Counted from the stretch's first letter, positions 13,021 to 26,869 are shown. The stretch: 64,000 nucleotides of DNA from Zhengitettix transpicula (GCA_037074705.1 CM073592.1:29546629-29610628), one strand, 5' to 3'. The notes: generated from the letters alone by a model not told the origin. Numbers and translations: made by a program.

Positions 13021-15135
13021 ATGAAGTTCAAATAAAAGAAATCAATGGGCTTCGTATCAGAAGTCTAGCAAGTGAAACTTGTGCTTTTGGAAGCTCATGT
13101 AGAGCTCTATTTATCACGTTTTATTCTTTATAAACCTCAAATTTTACAATAAATACTCTATTTTACATTACGTAAATTTGGATAAATCACCGAGGGATGA
13201 AGAAATGTTTTTAAAATCGAGGAAATTCAGCTGAAATCTGCAGTTTGAATATAGAGAACGACTTAAGCTAAAATTGAGTACATGGCCCAAATATTACATT
13301 AAGATTCTAGGAATACTATATTTTCTGCAACAAAAAATAGAATCAAACAAACGTTACCGTACCGGAAATTTAAAATTTCCTAATCCACACTATGAGGAAA
13401 AAATCCCTTCACCAAATAGTTTCGTCCACCATGTTCCTTACAAACCCCACACATTACTTCTCCATCCCACGCGCATTAAAATCCCACGCTTCTACACCAG
13501 ATTAAAATCAGATAGCAGACATTTTAGTTAAGACTAATCTGGCTAACTCTACACTTATAGGATTTTAGACTCCCTCTCTTCGCCATCACAGAAACGCAGT
13601 TTAAGATTTGCATTGGAATAATTTGTTTCGAAACATACAGAAAACCTTTCATTTTATAAATGAAAAATTGGTACGTTTATCTCACAATTAAATATACATA
13701 AATTAATTTAACCAATTATGTCAGAAAAAATTGTTATTCAATGCAATTAAATTACTACTAAATCCACTTACATTTATTGAATCCAAAATTCAACAAAATA
13801 CTGAAGATTTTCTTGTATATTAATGGAGATAAAAAATATATTACTTTATGAGGTCGTAAATTTGGGATGAAACGTCGCGTTTCTTTCTCTTTTTGTAATT
13901 TCACGAGATGTAATTGTCTAATTTAATTATATTAAATAACTACTTTTTCTGACTTACATAGCCATTTTATGTATTTCACTTCATAAATGTTCGATTAATA
14001 CTCGTATAAAATGCTTAATTGACGCTAATTTTAAAATGAGGAGGCACAAAAATTTTCATATACTTTGTGATTTGTAGTTTGAACATCATACGGTTATTCA
14101 AAACATGGATTATTAATCAAATAAATATGAGTATATTTATAGACCATTTCTCACAATCTGATTTAAAAATTCGTATAAGGAATTAAAGATATTAAGTCAA
14201 AGAAAATAAACCATTTTCGTAGTAAGTTTAATTTCTAAAACCAAATAAAAGTACAAAAACAAAATGATTTCCGAGAACAATTATGCAAATACGTAACTTG
14301 TTTCGTGGATTGAGGTTCTTAGGTTGTTTGTACCCAGAACGTTAAATCTACCCTGTTTACTTGTCATAACAATATAAAGTTGATAAAAGCGTAATGTGTG
14401 ATGCGCAAGAATTTTTAAACAAAGTTGTCGTACAAAGTTCAGACTTAAAAATATTTCCAACATAAGTAATGCGGTGTGGATAAATCTAATAGTAGAAATG
14501 AACAGAAAATTTTCCTCAAAACAAAATGTATTTTACATATATTTAACTTGCATATATACGTAACTGCCAGGTGATCGATTTATAGCAAGGATGTTTTTCG
14601 TATGTTGTCCTTTTTGAACTGGATAAACTAAAAAACGACGGTATTAAATTTAAGCCATTTTTATATTTATACTTCGCCAAGATACAAAATTGGCTACATA
14701 CTTTAAATTAAAAATCCAAATGAATGAATGTGTAAGGATAACTAAATTATCTTTTCTTAAATAGGACTGCCATTGGGAATGTAGATGGCACTTAGTTTTT
14801 AAATTAGTGATAACTGTATTATAGACGAACATTAAGTATGTGACACGTATGAATGGCAAGTGAAGGAGGAGGATGCCAATACAACAGCATTTAAATTATT
14901 TGTTACGGACAACATCAATGTATCAATAATGTATCAATAATATTTTCTTCGAGGATTTTTACGTAGAGCGTTGACGGAGAGTGCACGAAATTTTTCGGAC
15001 ATTTCAAGTATATTCTGAACAAGCGAAATATTCCGTGTGCGGAAGAAGTAGATTTGATGGTACGTATTTACACCTTACCTGTCTCAGAAAATTAAATGGG
15101 AAAATTAAATTGCGCGTGTTGTAGTATTATACGAA
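13021..15135. other. Gene-free stretch
   Basis: AT-rich. At about 13850-13890 there is an isolated half-hook, GGGATGAAACGTCGCGTTT, resembling one arm of the hook elements elsewhere. I see no partner arm. Confidence 0.4.
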
Positions 15136-15139
15136 CGAG

Positions 15140-15500
15140 TTAAAAGAACTTTGCTCCCGTACCCGACGAAAAGAAACGTTGTTGACGTCTCGAGGCAGCG
15201 AAAGTTAAACTTCAGGCAAGACTTAATCAGCACGTCGCCAAGTACTGTCTGAGGGATAACTAATTTAGTCGGGCGTTCCCACAGGTCCTTAGAGCTTTAA
15301 ATCTGATTCTATTTATTCGAAAGCAAATTGATTTATTTCGTGAGGCGAGGAGGTGGCTTGGTGAGGGACAGACTAAGGTAAAGAGGTCGCGTGCAGAAGT
15401 CGCTAAGTCGATATCTGTGCGTGGGCAAGCCAAGCAGACCACCAAGGTCACCCTCCAAAGATTGCCTCGGGTCAGGGCTTACAATCAATTCTATTCCCTA
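15140..15500. other. GC-enriched island
   Basis: Higher GC than its flanks, not repeated in the window. The 63-codon minus-strand frame at 15260-15451 is unrecognised. It may be a conserved non-coding element or an old mobile-element fragment. Confidence 0.3.
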
Positions 15501-18183
15501 ACCAAAAATGTAATAGGGTCGAACATAAACACTTTGCTGCGTGAGATAATTACTCCAAGAAGTGAGTAGTTCTTCATCAACATCACGCACCGCACGGACA
15601 GAAAGCCAAAAATATGTTATTTTAACTTTTAGATATTTAAAAAGTTATTAAGCATGATCTTTTCGTAAAGACACGACGTAAAAGTAAGAATTCGTGAAAG
15701 TATAGGTGTATTTAATATTCGTTTGATGTTCCCTGTGGTCGATTGAAGGCAATCAATTAAAATTACATGTATATGAAATTCAAAATATAATAATTTAAAA
15801 TAAAAAAATGGTATTGTCTTTCAAAAATAATTTTTTTGCGTTAAAAAGAACTGAAATTATATAACAATTTTCAAAGGCTATAATTCCTTTAATTGAATTT
15901 AGTTGTCCACAAATAACTCTTCTACTAGCGATGTTCAATAACGCTTGTCAAGTAATTAAAAGGGCGCTTACATTTAATTTCTTTCTCAGAAGTTTTTACC
16001 GCTTTGAGATGACGTGATTCAACTATACTTTTGTTAAATGATCCGGAAAAATTGCAGCAAATAAAAAGTTTTTCATTACTACAGTTTCACGTTTAACTTC
16101 ATATTATGCTTTTATTCCAGCCCTCAACGATTAACATCTTGTCCCGGAATGCATTCTTAAACATTAAATAACAGTAGGACAATAAAACTTAAGTTTCATT
16201 GGTAAAATAATATATTTTACATAACATATTATAACTATAAATCAGTGGACTCTGAATGACTGTTCGGTGCATCAAGTTTTTTAAATTAATTGACATATAT
16301 AAAAATTCTTGGAATATAAAATATTTCTTTAAAATGTTTTCCGCATTAATGCGTCTTGTACTTGATCGACGTCAAGGAGTTTGAAGAGGGTATTTTTAAG
16401 ATCATAAAGATTGTCAGTGTGACATGTTATGATTGATGATCTCAATGAACCCCTCCAAGAGCTGTATAAATGGTCGGCTTTCGAAACCCAGCGTGGAGTC
16501 TCCGTGTGGAGCATCTAAGATGATTTATAAGTATAAAAAAAACCACACACACACACACTACCTTTACTACTCTTTATTGAAACAGGATTAACGAATTTTG
16601 TTACAAAGTATGGCAAGCATGTTCTGCGTACTATTATCATTGACTATCAAAAAGCAACCACACGTATATACAAAATACTAAATAGGAATTCATGGTACCG
16701 AAAAATTCTATACATTTAAACGGAATAGATTAATTGTAAATACATTTTTATAACATCCAGGAAAATTATTTGCAAAGAAACATTAAATAAATATAGTATA
16801 TTAGTGTTTTGGAGAGAAACTATTATTATCGATGTGTATGATATTAGGAACGCTCACACATCACAATACAAGATTAATAAAACTTAAACAATCATAATAA
16901 ATATTTAAATGTCAAAAACTGCAAATTTCATAAAACCCAGTGAACAGAAGGAAGCAGCTCATTAATTTAAGAAAAGTTTTATACTCTCTTGCCTTCTCTA
17001 TATATAGTTTACGTAATACAATTGTAAAATACCAATCATTATGACCAAAATTTAATTTATTAACATTAGTGTTCGTGTTGGTAATCTTAGTATTAATTTC
17101 ACAACTGACACATGTCCTATCATGTTTAATCTGATTTAGGATAATCTACTACATACATTTAATAACAATCTTTTTTTATAAACCAATCCTCAATTCCATT
17201 GTATTAAATTAATCCTTTTCTGGACAGTCTCGAATGTTAAAGAGAGAAATTGGAAAACTATTCGGCTGTGACAAATCTGCGAATTTCTGCTTCGGAAAGG
17301 AGTAAAAGTTATATAAAGTTGTGTGGACTGGAAGAAACCTTGTTACAAGGTTCTGAGCGTTAGGCACAAAAGATAGAAAAGTTGTCTGCACTCTGCGGAG
17401 TTTGGAATCGTACAAGTGAACAATAGTATGCACTTCATATATTAAAGTGTAATGAGTATAATGCGGTTTCAGAAGCACTAGATCAACATACACCTTCATT
17501 AAAACGTAGAGTGACTTTTTATTGGGGAAAATGTGGATCAATTTAAATCATGAAAAGTATAAAATAAGTATTTAAAGTTATGTAATCGTAGAAGAAAGAC
17601 TGTGCGATGCTTTAATATACACTTTAAGTTTATTAATTAATTTTGAATAAATTATATAAAACTTTGTTATTTTTCAAACACACTACTAGATTAATGATTG
17701 TGTTATTTCTAAATATGGGTGTAGACATATTGGTTTAGAAAAATCTCAGACCCAAAGACGTTTAAAAATGTTATGTATTCAGAATTAAGAAATTTCCAAG
17801 CCAATTTACGAGTTTATGCAAGATAATGACCGTATGCTTACTATCAACAATTTTTTTATAAAAGTTGCCAAAAAGAAGGTGAATGTCAGCAGATAATCTC
17901 TCACACAACATGGCGTGACAGAAGCAATGAAGCACGCAGGAATTCTTAGGTCGTGTGTTGGTATATTTTTACTTTAAGTGGCAGCGGGTTTGCTTATAAG
18001 CCGGAATACGGCTATTTCAAAGTAATTGCTACATTATGTTGCGACAGCTGTAATTCGAAGATGTTACTATTATACTATTATACTAAACTGCAAGTTTCAC
18101 AGAAATCCATTCGCGATGCTCCAAAAAAAAATTCTCTTCTAGGAATGTCTGAATATCACCAGCACAAAATATTCTCAGTAGCT
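15501..18183. other. Gene-free stretch
   Basis: AT-rich. The minus-strand frames at 16329-16514 and 17209-17541 (61 and 110 codons) have no recognisable domain and no codon bias, so I take them as chance. Confidence 0.5.
16544..16558. repeat. (CA)n short microsatellite
   Basis: About 7.5 uninterrupted CA units. Confidence 0.95.
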
Positions 18184-18770
18184 CGTATATAGAAAGAAGA
18201 TGAAAGAGCCTGCGAGGGGATTGTCTCGCAGGTAACCTGCGAGGGATGTTCTCTCGCAGGCAGAACCTTTTAGGAGAGATACGAAGGGGCTACCTTTGGG
18301 GATGCCTTTTCCTCTCCGTTTTTGAACTACGTTCCCACAAGCCGAGGCACCTCAGCCTGTTCTGAGAGGTGTATGTTCCGGGGTCGCAGACCTTGGGCAT
18401 ACGGTGAGAGTTGTCCTCTATTCCCATTGGAATAGTCGGCCAGCTGCCTCCTAAACTGGTCGAGGCACGGAGAAGGGAATGCTGCGTCCCCACAGCAAAC
18501 TCCTCTTCCGCTATCGGAAGGGCGTGGGACAAGTACCCAATGCCCGACCTACCCGATGCAGGTTTTTCTAGGGTTTTCCCTGCATTTCTTTAGGCGAATG
18601 CCGGGTAGGATCCTTAAAATACAGCTCGGCGGCTCTAGTAACCCTTGGCTACCTTCTTCTACCCTTCCGCATCCCCCCTTTCAAATCCCTTCCTATGGTA
18701 TTAAAGGGGAGTTGCCCAAAGTGGATTACCCTCATGTAGCCTGTTGCCCCCCAAATAAACGTATATAGAA
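18184..18770 (+). mobile_element. Family A retroelement, complete copy 2 with 11-bp target duplication
   Basis: An exact 11 bp duplication CGTATATAGAA flanks the copy (18184-18194 and 18760-18770), so the element body is 18195-18759. The 5' end carries a CCTGCGAG...CTCGCAGG hairpin, duplicated here (about 18212-18260). The centre has a GTTCCGGGGTCGCAGACC block and a CAGCTGCCTCC block. The 3' half holds an ATGCAGG / CCTGCAT palindrome and ends GTAGCCTGTTGCCCC followed by an A-rich tail. No RNA polymerase III A or B box is evident and no reverse transcriptase is present, so it must be mobilised in trans. Frames open on both strands (for example minus 18290-18532) are shared in part with other copies, but their coding status is doubtful. 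Confidence 0.88.
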
Positions 18771-19865
18771 TAAAAAAATTCCCTTCTAATACATTGCCAT
18801 TAACAGATACTTTTAATAAATCTGAGCTTTATAAAAAGATATAGCTCATCCCAACCACTGCCGAAAATTCCCCTTCGTCAAATCAAAGTAGCATTCTCTG
18901 AAGTTAATTATACATCTCAACAAAATACAAGCGTGTAGTTTATTTAATTCTTCAAAAACCAATAATAGCCACACAATTGTGTACATTTAATAATAAAATA
19001 CACAAAACGTTTATTTTACTGGATAACACAGTTTTTACCAAATTTACAAATGTAGGCAACGTTTTACTTCTAAACATACAATCGAAATAAATAGCTATTT
19101 ATTTATTTAACTTTACGTCTGGCATATTAATTTTCTTAATATGTCCGTTTAATGTAATAATGCTCAATATACATGTTTAAGCCAGTATTTCCAATACAAA
19201 TATTTTTAACTTATGTTTAAAACCCGACGAAAAAGAATCTTAAACGAATATTCGTTGATGACGTACAAGGGAAAATATTTTATGACACAAACATAAAAAA
19301 ATATTGGCAAATAATATACATAAGTTATTTATTTCTTAATTAACGATTTTGACGTTCAATTAGTAGAATTTTAATACCTGTTCTAATCGATGATACTCGT
19401 TTCTCTCCAATCTAATTATTTATATTCCACCTGTTCTGTTGAAATGTATGGACTGTTTTAATTGACGATACCAATGAAGAATCTGTTATAAATTTTTTGC
19501 AAGATCAGTAAATACAGCTTTATAAAAATTTGAGGACATCGTTCTGTATGGAATTGTTAAGTAATTAAATTTCTATACAGCATTGGTCAAAAAAGATTCG
19601 TTCATACACCAATTGTATTTTCGAGAAATCTAACATTCATGGGATAATAGCGTCTGTTCTCAAAACTAATACCAATTCATACAGGACAAGCACTTATGAA
19701 TTATGGAGGTCTGATATTCATTTATAATAGGTGGACCGCAACATCTACGATACATTGGTCTGAATGCTGAAAAGACGGAAAAATCTTCGGTACACGATTT
19801 TTCTTTCGTTAAGATTGGGAGTTATGTCTGTTATTTGAAATTTATATTTAACCATTTATTTTAGT
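18771..19865. other. AT-rich gene-free stretch
   Basis: No repeats, boxes or coding signal seen. Confidence 0.55.
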
Positions 19866-19869
19866 TGAT

Positions 19870-20010
19870 AATATCAATTAGTTTTGTGCGTAGCGACACG
19901 CCTGTCTAGTTCGTCCAGTCGCAGTCGCGTGCTCCAGCGCCAGACACGCGAATCACATGCGCTCTTGCTCTGCCGGAGCATTGTTCGCCAAATTAATCCC
20001 CTCCTGGCAC
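19870..20010. promoter_or_regulatory. GC island with TAATCC word (candidate regulatory)
   Basis: A compact CpG-rich island around 19885-19990 is followed by AAATTAATCCCCTC, containing TAATCC, the recognition word of K50 homeodomains (Otx/bicoid type). It is non-repetitive in the window. The function is inferred. Confidence 0.25.
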
Positions 20011-20914
20011 ATGCATTATTCCTAGCAGACTCCGTGCACTAGCTTCAATTATAAATAATCGCAATTCTTCTACCAGCCAGGATAGGAAAAAGTTTTATTG
20101 GGTGCAGTTCAACAGTGGAATGAATTCTTTTCGGTTTTCCAACTACACAAAGAGTTTAATATACCACAAATTACAAAAAATGGCGTCTGCGACTGATCAA
20201 TAAGTTTCTCGGTTACAGAAAATGAAATATTTTGTTGTATGAGCACCACCATATATTTAATACGAAGGGTAATTCCTTGCATTCCTCGGTAACAAAATCT
20301 TTGGATTACCAGGCTGAGATCAGGTACAGCTTCCTGTGAAAAATTACTTTTTGGAATGTTAATGCAAAATTTAAGAGTATTTATGAGTCCCAATATGCAT
20401 AAATGAAACTAAGATGGCTCAAACGGAATGAAATATTCATGTAGTTACATCCAATTTTGGGAGAAAATAAGCATGTTGGTCCATTCAGGCACAAACACAA
20501 AATTACCTCCCAAATATAACGGTGAGAACATAAGCTACATCCGGAAACTAAAACTTTTGTTCACCACCTAAATACTCGCAATAAAAAATTTAATTATATA
20601 CGCTTACTAACAGCCCATTACATTTTTTAATGATTCCATATATTTACATAAAACAAGATAATTATTTCTAAGAACCAAAGCAACTAGGTTACGAATAGGA
20701 AACGAGGAAATGTAATGGGATATTGACATTCAACGTGGTTATAATGCAAATCGTATTCCAGTAACGTGAATTTGTATGTGATATGAGACGAAAATATTAA
20801 TTTATACATTTGTTTTCCATGAAAGGAAAAGGATTTTAAAACACCCCTTACATATGAATTAATATACGTTAGACGTAAGTATTAAATGTAACAGTCAAAA
20901 GATTACGTATACGA
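20011..20914. other. Gene-free stretch
   Basis: A 94-codon minus-strand frame at 20109-20393 has no recognisable features. Otherwise AT-rich sequence. Confidence 0.5.
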
Positions 20915-21325
20915 ATATTATACTTACTGCATGTATTTCACTCCCGGCCCTGACGTGCGGGATAGTTTTACCAGCAGCAAGGGGCGTAATAGAATTACTA
21001 GTGGTTTGGAATAAAATTGTATGTTCTCATGACGAGACGCGGTTTGATACATCACTATTCTATTAGCATGTGAAAGATTTATTATCGATAAAAAAAAAGT
21101 TGTGGGAAAATTATCCTTAGGATACGCACTGATCAATTTGTTCCCCCAATGTGAAATTTTCCTATAGAAAAACCACTATTTACAACTTAGCTTGATTTTG
21201 TTAAATAATTTTACTGTCACTCATGCCTCTGAAGTTTAACATTTATTTCTGAGCGATATATAGGCATAATATCTACTGCATGTCTCTTCTGCCCCTGTTA
21301 TGCGGGATAGTTTCCTCAGGGCGGT
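20915..21325. repeat. Pair of related ~60-bp repeats, direct orientation
   Basis: A block reading ACTGCATGT, then a short C-rich stretch, then TGCGGGATAGTTT recurs at 20933-20968 and 21273-21312, about 340 bp apart, with diverged sequence between. This looks like two ends or two copies of an unidentified dispersed element. Confidence 0.5.
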
Positions 21326-21589
21326 TTAGTCTTCCAACATTGAATCCAGTGTTCCTAAAGACAGATTATACAGTACCAAACGTTGATACGTTGACACTTT
21401 CTTCAGTCAAAACGCACAAAAAACAATAAAAACTCTGATACTATTATCAAAAATCTTCAAAACAGCAATAATATATTATATGAACCGAAATTATATTTAA
21501 CTCTGAAAAGTTGACATTTATAATAAATTATAAATCACGTATTTCTTCGTGGCCAAGTGATATTTCGCACTTTTTGTATGCCAAGGCTT

Positions 21590-21665
21590 ATGTTACGTTG
21601 TTGTCTGAAGATGTTGCGAAGGTCGTTACGAGGTCTGCTCATGCGCCGAAACGTTGCGTGCCGCT
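21590..21665 (+). repeat. Solo hook-like segment
   Basis: GTCTGAAGATG at about 21603 followed by GCCGAAACGTTGCG at about 21645 resembles one arm of the hook elements (CTGATGA-type word, spacer, GAAACGTTG). No inverted partner is visible nearby. Two overlapping plus-strand frames of about 70 codons cross it and are probably incidental. Confidence 0.4.
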
Positions 21666-21779
21666 ACTATGCCGCCTCACCAATTGGAAATCGATTTGCA
21701 TATCTCTATCACTCTGCTCGGACTAAAGCACTCGGCAAACATGTAATTGCCCTATTTTTGGTACAACGTATCTGACATT

Positions 21780-23149
21780 GCTTTCAATCATAAAATAAAT
21801 GTTGCAAAATTCTTATTAACAATTGTGTATGAAGATTCTGATGATAGTTCGTTACTTATGTGCGGTGCATCTGGAATAAAAAATATTATGACAGCATTCC
21901 GGACGAATTAAAATTTTAAGGTGAAAAAAATGGCACATTGTAATTAAGACAATAAGCATAAATATGCACGTAAATTTTTCACGTTCAAAATAACCGATGA
22001 GAAACTAAATGCAAGACGAGTATCGTGCTTAAAATTTTTAAGTTATTTTGAAATAGTTTATGGTAAAACGGTTGATTTTATTTTCTCAGACCTTGAAATT
22101 CATGATAAAGTTGGTTCTGTTAAGAGTAAACTACATAAAAATATTTATTATTTTTGAATAAGTGTTGAACAAAAACTTATTATTTTAGTTAACTAGCAAA
22201 CGGCAAAAATTCATTTATAAGAAATTAATTATTTAACGTTATATCACCTGGAACTTTACATATCTTTGTAACTTTTCTTCCACGAAGGATCCTCGGAAAA
22301 CGAATATTCCTCATTGGAATAAAATATACCAAGTAAGTTGTTAGGAATGTATATAACTAATTATTTTTGTTTAGAATAATAATTATTACCATCCTTAAAG
22401 TACAACTCTTTGCTGTGGGAATTTATTCTGAAAAATTCCTTATTCCAGTATTTATAAATTCACAACTATAAGGTCGATAATAGATGCATCCTATTATTTT
22501 ACAGGTATGTTCGAATTCTAAAATCAGATAGAGATATATTGTTGAACTTAATATGTCTCATCATTTAAAAAAAATGCGGGAGGAGAACAACTTAAATATC
22601 TTCAGAAGTCGCCAAAACAAACTTTCTGAGATCTGTAAAAACGTTTCCAGATTACTTTTCCACCTATCGTAAATTTCTTATAATTGTTCAATTGTTAAAC
22701 CAAGGGGCTCAATAAATTCCACGTTGAGAGCAGTAGAATTCGAAGGGTGATAAGTTTTCTCAAACAGATATTATTTTCTTTGAAATTAAGTTTTATGTAA
22801 TAATACAAGTATAGGCATTGTACATTCCTGGATAGTTCTAACTTTATTATTGGAACTCAGATGTACTTTCATACTAGAAAGGTATAATCTTTCAATTATA
22901 AGTTTAAGTTAAATTCAATTCAACATATGTTGAAGTGGAACACTTTACTTCAATTTTACGCTCCGAATCAGATGTTAATTTTTATTATTATATGGTAGTT
23001 CTTCTCGAAGAATGTAAGAACAAAATTAATAATTTGCTTTGTTTCGAGATTAATATATCTCTGTGGATATACGAATTTTAGGATCACTAACGAGCAAACA
23101 GAAGGAGAGAATCCTCTTCTAATAACCACTTGGGAATGCAAGTGATCTG
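21780..23149. other. AT-rich gene-free stretch
   Basis: Nothing beyond AT-rich sequence was found. Confidence 0.55.
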
Positions 23150-23420
23150 CCATTGTCTTCGGCTCCGTTCCTTATTTCCATGGCGACACGCAACAAAGAA
23201 ACTCTGCTCGTTTCTTCCTAGTCTCGTCGGTTCAATCTGATTGCAACCTCCCGACACCCCTCACCTACTTCTTGCGAATCAAAGAACTTAAGCCGACAAC
23301 ACAAAGAGAACAGGACGTAAGAAGACGCGAGAATAAGCACAGGAAGAACACAGAAAATCAAAGGCTCTAGACTTATCTCGCGAAATGTAAAGCGTTGTGG
23401 GATTATTCATCCTCTCCTGG
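23150..23420. promoter_or_regulatory. GC-enriched island with an X-box-like site
   Basis: The 14-mer ATTTCCATGGCGAC at 23174-23187 fits the RFX X-box pattern RYYNYY-AT-RRNRAC in both half-sites. X-boxes drive ciliary genes in sensory neurons. A single 14-mer match in 64 kb could still be chance, and no adjacent gene start is recognisable. Confidence 0.25.
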
Positions 23421-24559
23421 TTCCTTCCATTTCATTCACAGTTCGCAGAATTCTCAACGTGGAAAACCTTTATGAAATGAAATAAATGTTTTCCCTCATC
23501 TTAATACTTCATTTCTGTTTGAATGTCTTGTCAGTGATTCTTCTTCCCTCTGCGTTGTTCTCTTTTAACCGAATTTCAGTAGTATTATTCATCAATCTAA
23601 TTTTTTAACTAAAAAAGAAACGAGGTAATTTTTGCATCAAATCTAGAAAACGTCAGGAGTTTTATGTTTCAAAACAAAGATAAACTCCCCATTCCGTAAT
23701 TACAAATATAAAAACCATTGTGAAAAGTTTCCGTATAAAAAAAATTTGCTGTCCTTAAGGATTAACAAAAGTCAGAGAAAATACAACAGATAATCTATGT
23801 TATAACCACAGCAAATAAGTAACCTTCCCACAAATATGGCAACATCGAAGAGCGTTACTTTAGTGAAAATACATCGAACCTCACAACTCCGTATTTATAC
23901 AATCTATGAATAAATTATTTGCCGGCCAAATAAAACTACACGGGTGGGGGGGAAGTAATGACCCTTCATTCTTACCCCTCTCTCAATTTTCTTTAACAAA
24001 CAATAAAGATTAAAAACCCAAAAAATTGTTAGAGAAAGTTTATTTAATACTTCGACTCCATTAATGCATTTGTCCGTGTGTGGGTAATGGAACTAATGAC
24101 ATCATTTTTGTGAAAGGTGGTTGTACTCCGTCTAGTGTAGACAGGCGGGAAATCGCTTTTATACATTTATAAAAATCTTTTGCACATTCCTAAATGGAAA
24201 GTTTGAAGTTTTAGAATTTTTTTTTGCTTTTCGTGTGATATTTCGTCGTTCTCCAATAATTCAGCGTGTTGGAAACAATTCAAGTTATTTATCAACATTA
24301 TCGTGTTCAGAAGTAGAAATGAAACTCTTTTGTTTAACGATATGAATTAATTAGATTTTGTGTTGTTGCAAAGAGACGGCTAAACTTAACAAAAACTCCT
24401 AGGTTCTTGTAAAGTCTTCATTTTATTGACGCTGTTCTCCGATATTGAGTTTATATTCGTTTGACAGTTCCGTCAGTTTCCTGAAACCTTCTACAAATCC
24501 TTTCAGAAAGAAAACAAGCCTAATACCGAATACAATTTCTGTAATAACTACAACAAGTA
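23421..24559. other. AT-rich gene-free stretch
   Basis: Only short homopolymer and AT-rich runs are seen. Confidence 0.55.
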
Positions 24560-24815
24560 AAACTGCTAGTTGGTTAGCGACTGTTTGAGCTCTCTGCGGA
24601 CTCTTGCTGCTGATTGCCTCGCCGTTCATTAGCGGTAATGGCGGACGCGCGACTAAATGTCCTCCCACGCACCACGCGGCGAAATTTTCCACGCCTTGTT
24701 CCCCTCAATTGATCCCGAGGGGAAAGTGGAACTCGAGTTTCCACGGACGATGCGAAGCTATTACGTCTTGCATCAGGAGTCGTATTCGGCTTCCCGATGC
24801 GAGCGGAGATGGTAA
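24560..24815. other. CpG-rich island with overlapping ORFs
   Basis: Frames are open on both strands: minus 24423-24692 (89 codons), minus 24574-24855 (93 codons) and plus 24604-24822 (72 codons). The minus 24423-24692 frame includes a hydrophobic stretch, VANQLAVLLVVVITEIVFGI, that could be a membrane segment. Overlapping openness on both strands is typical of high-GC sequence rather than coding. I do not recognise a family. Confidence 0.3.
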
Positions 24816-26266
24816 TTTCTGAATACATTTCGAGAAAAAAAATACAAATGCTCATAAAATGTGATGGTCGAGGAACGAATACAATAAATAGTTGTTCACA
24901 CTAGAGGAATACTCGATATTCGGTAAGCTTTTTCGTAAAAAAAATTTAAGTAAATATATTACTTGCAGTGGTTTAAATATAAGATTAATTCATAAAAAAT
25001 TTACCAATACGTTTATTATTAAAAAATGGTCGGAGAGGTGGTAGAATAAAATAATTAATATTCAATCATACGTAAATTATTCATGTGAATAAAATAATTA
25101 CCACAAACATTTTTCACATAATGTATCACATTCATATACTAGCAAACCAAAATTCTCCAAATTATATTAAGAAACGTAAAGATATTTCACTAAATAAAAT
25201 TTGATTAGGTTTTTCATTATGTTCAGTGTCGAAAAAGGAAGTTTGGGATTGTAAATCTGTTTTGTAGTTTAAAGCACGCTTGGTTTGTCCAATAAAACCT
25301 TACATTCTATTTTACAAAGTACGTTACGTGTTTGCCATTTATCCATGTTTATGTTAGATAAAATACGACACGTTGACTAGGTTATGACGTTACTTCCGTA
25401 CCGGAAAAGATACTCCGGTCCGCTGTAAAAGTTGACAAGTGACATTTGTCGAAAACGCTACATTATTCTACATTAAAATATGGTTTTCGGCGTACTCTTG
25501 TTCATTCTGTACAAATTTTTATAATTGGGATCCTGAAATGGCATAAAGAATTCTCATATTGTAGCTTTTCCTCCGGATTCCTTTAAACAGTTCACTTTCT
25601 AAGACTAGATGACATAATAGTCTTCCGTAATCGTATTGTTATTTCTGTGCATAACATTATTTTCCAGTATTGTCTCAACGGTTACACATTCTTTAAATGC
25701 ATATCCAGAATTTTCGTTTCTAAAACGAGAACTTTACCTTTAAACGAAATTAACAGCCACAGATGCAGGCAAAAGTTTTAACAATTTAATCATAGATAAG
25801 CGATTTTTACACACCATGTCTTCATTTTCAGGCCTCTATCGATGTTAAAACAGAACTAATTTCTGAGTAACAAGCAATAAATAAAATAATACATACAAAA
25901 TATAAACCAAAGATGACGAAAAATTGTCTAACTTTATGAGAGAGTTCATTATCCAATTTAATATTTATATAATTATTCTAATTTATTAGATTATTCTACA
26001 TATGGTACTTTATAATTTTTCAGAACTCTGTTACTACATCAAAATTAAAATTATTTAAATCCAAACCCAATATTTTAAATTGTAAACAGTAAGTCCTTAA
26101 AATCTATATTTTATTACACGTTTGTTCTGTTCTATCAACAATCATTATTTGGAATTTTTTAAATATTGTGTCTGACATTTACCTTTGGTGTCGTTAATTT
26201 CTTATTGAAAATTTCGAATTAAATGACGTAAAAAAATTAGCTTCACCATTATTAGCAATCTATGAG
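24816..26266. other. AT-rich gene-free stretch
   Basis: No feature recognised. Confidence 0.55.
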
Positions 26267-26472
26267 ATCAATTAAAATAGCCAATTAAGACGATATAAGT
26301 GACAATATAAACACCACACAACGTTTGAATTTTCCCAACTGACTAGTGCAGTCTTGTCTCTCTAGGCTCTTCTTCGCAACTGATGAAAGGCACAAGGATC
26401 CCGAAAACGTTGTGTGGTATTTATATTAACACTTATTTCGTCTGTATTGGCTATTTTTATTATTAATTATTT
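26267..26472. mobile_element. Hook MITE family D, copy 1
   Basis: Terminal inverted repeats of about 60 bp: the left arm 26267-26326 ends in CACCACACAACGTTT and the right arm 26404-26472 starts AAAACGTTGTGTGG. Both contain the words AATAGCCAAT and AAGTG.AATATAA in inverted order. The centre carries CTGATGA (26380-26386) and GAAA (26403-26406) on the plus strand, separated by a GGATCC-containing spacer. The copy at 57986-58166 has the same ends. There is no coding capacity. Confidence 0.8.
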
Positions 26473-26865
26473 TCAATAAGACTAAAAGTTTTTCATTTTA
26501 ATCTAGATCATTAAAATATCCTAAAATATTCCGTTTTATATTTATATACTTCCACATTCTAAATTAATATTCCACTTTTAGCTATTTACGTACTTCTGAA
26601 GACTAACGTAGGGTATTGCTATTTCAATTTACAGTAAATATGCTGGTTTCCTACCGATTTTAGGCGTTTCCGAAATGTTACTGTATCGACTGTTAATCAC
26701 CAAGCGCCGTAAACTGTTGGACAGAAAATAAATAAGTGTTCAACGAATGGTGAGCAGCTGCTTCACGACACTAATTTACGACATCGTCTGTTACTGTGAT
26801 TGATGTCCATCGATCTTCGATTACTGGTACTATCGGAAGAAAATCATTTTATTTGTACCGAGTAA
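26473..26865. other. Gene-free stretch
   Basis: Nothing recognised. Confidence 0.5.
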
Positions 26866-26869
26866 AGTG

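Noticed and set aside
18290..18768. Several 60-80 codon frames on both strands at 18.3-18.8 kb
   Set aside because: They lie wholly inside a family A repeat flanked by a target duplication. The same region is open in other copies in different frames.
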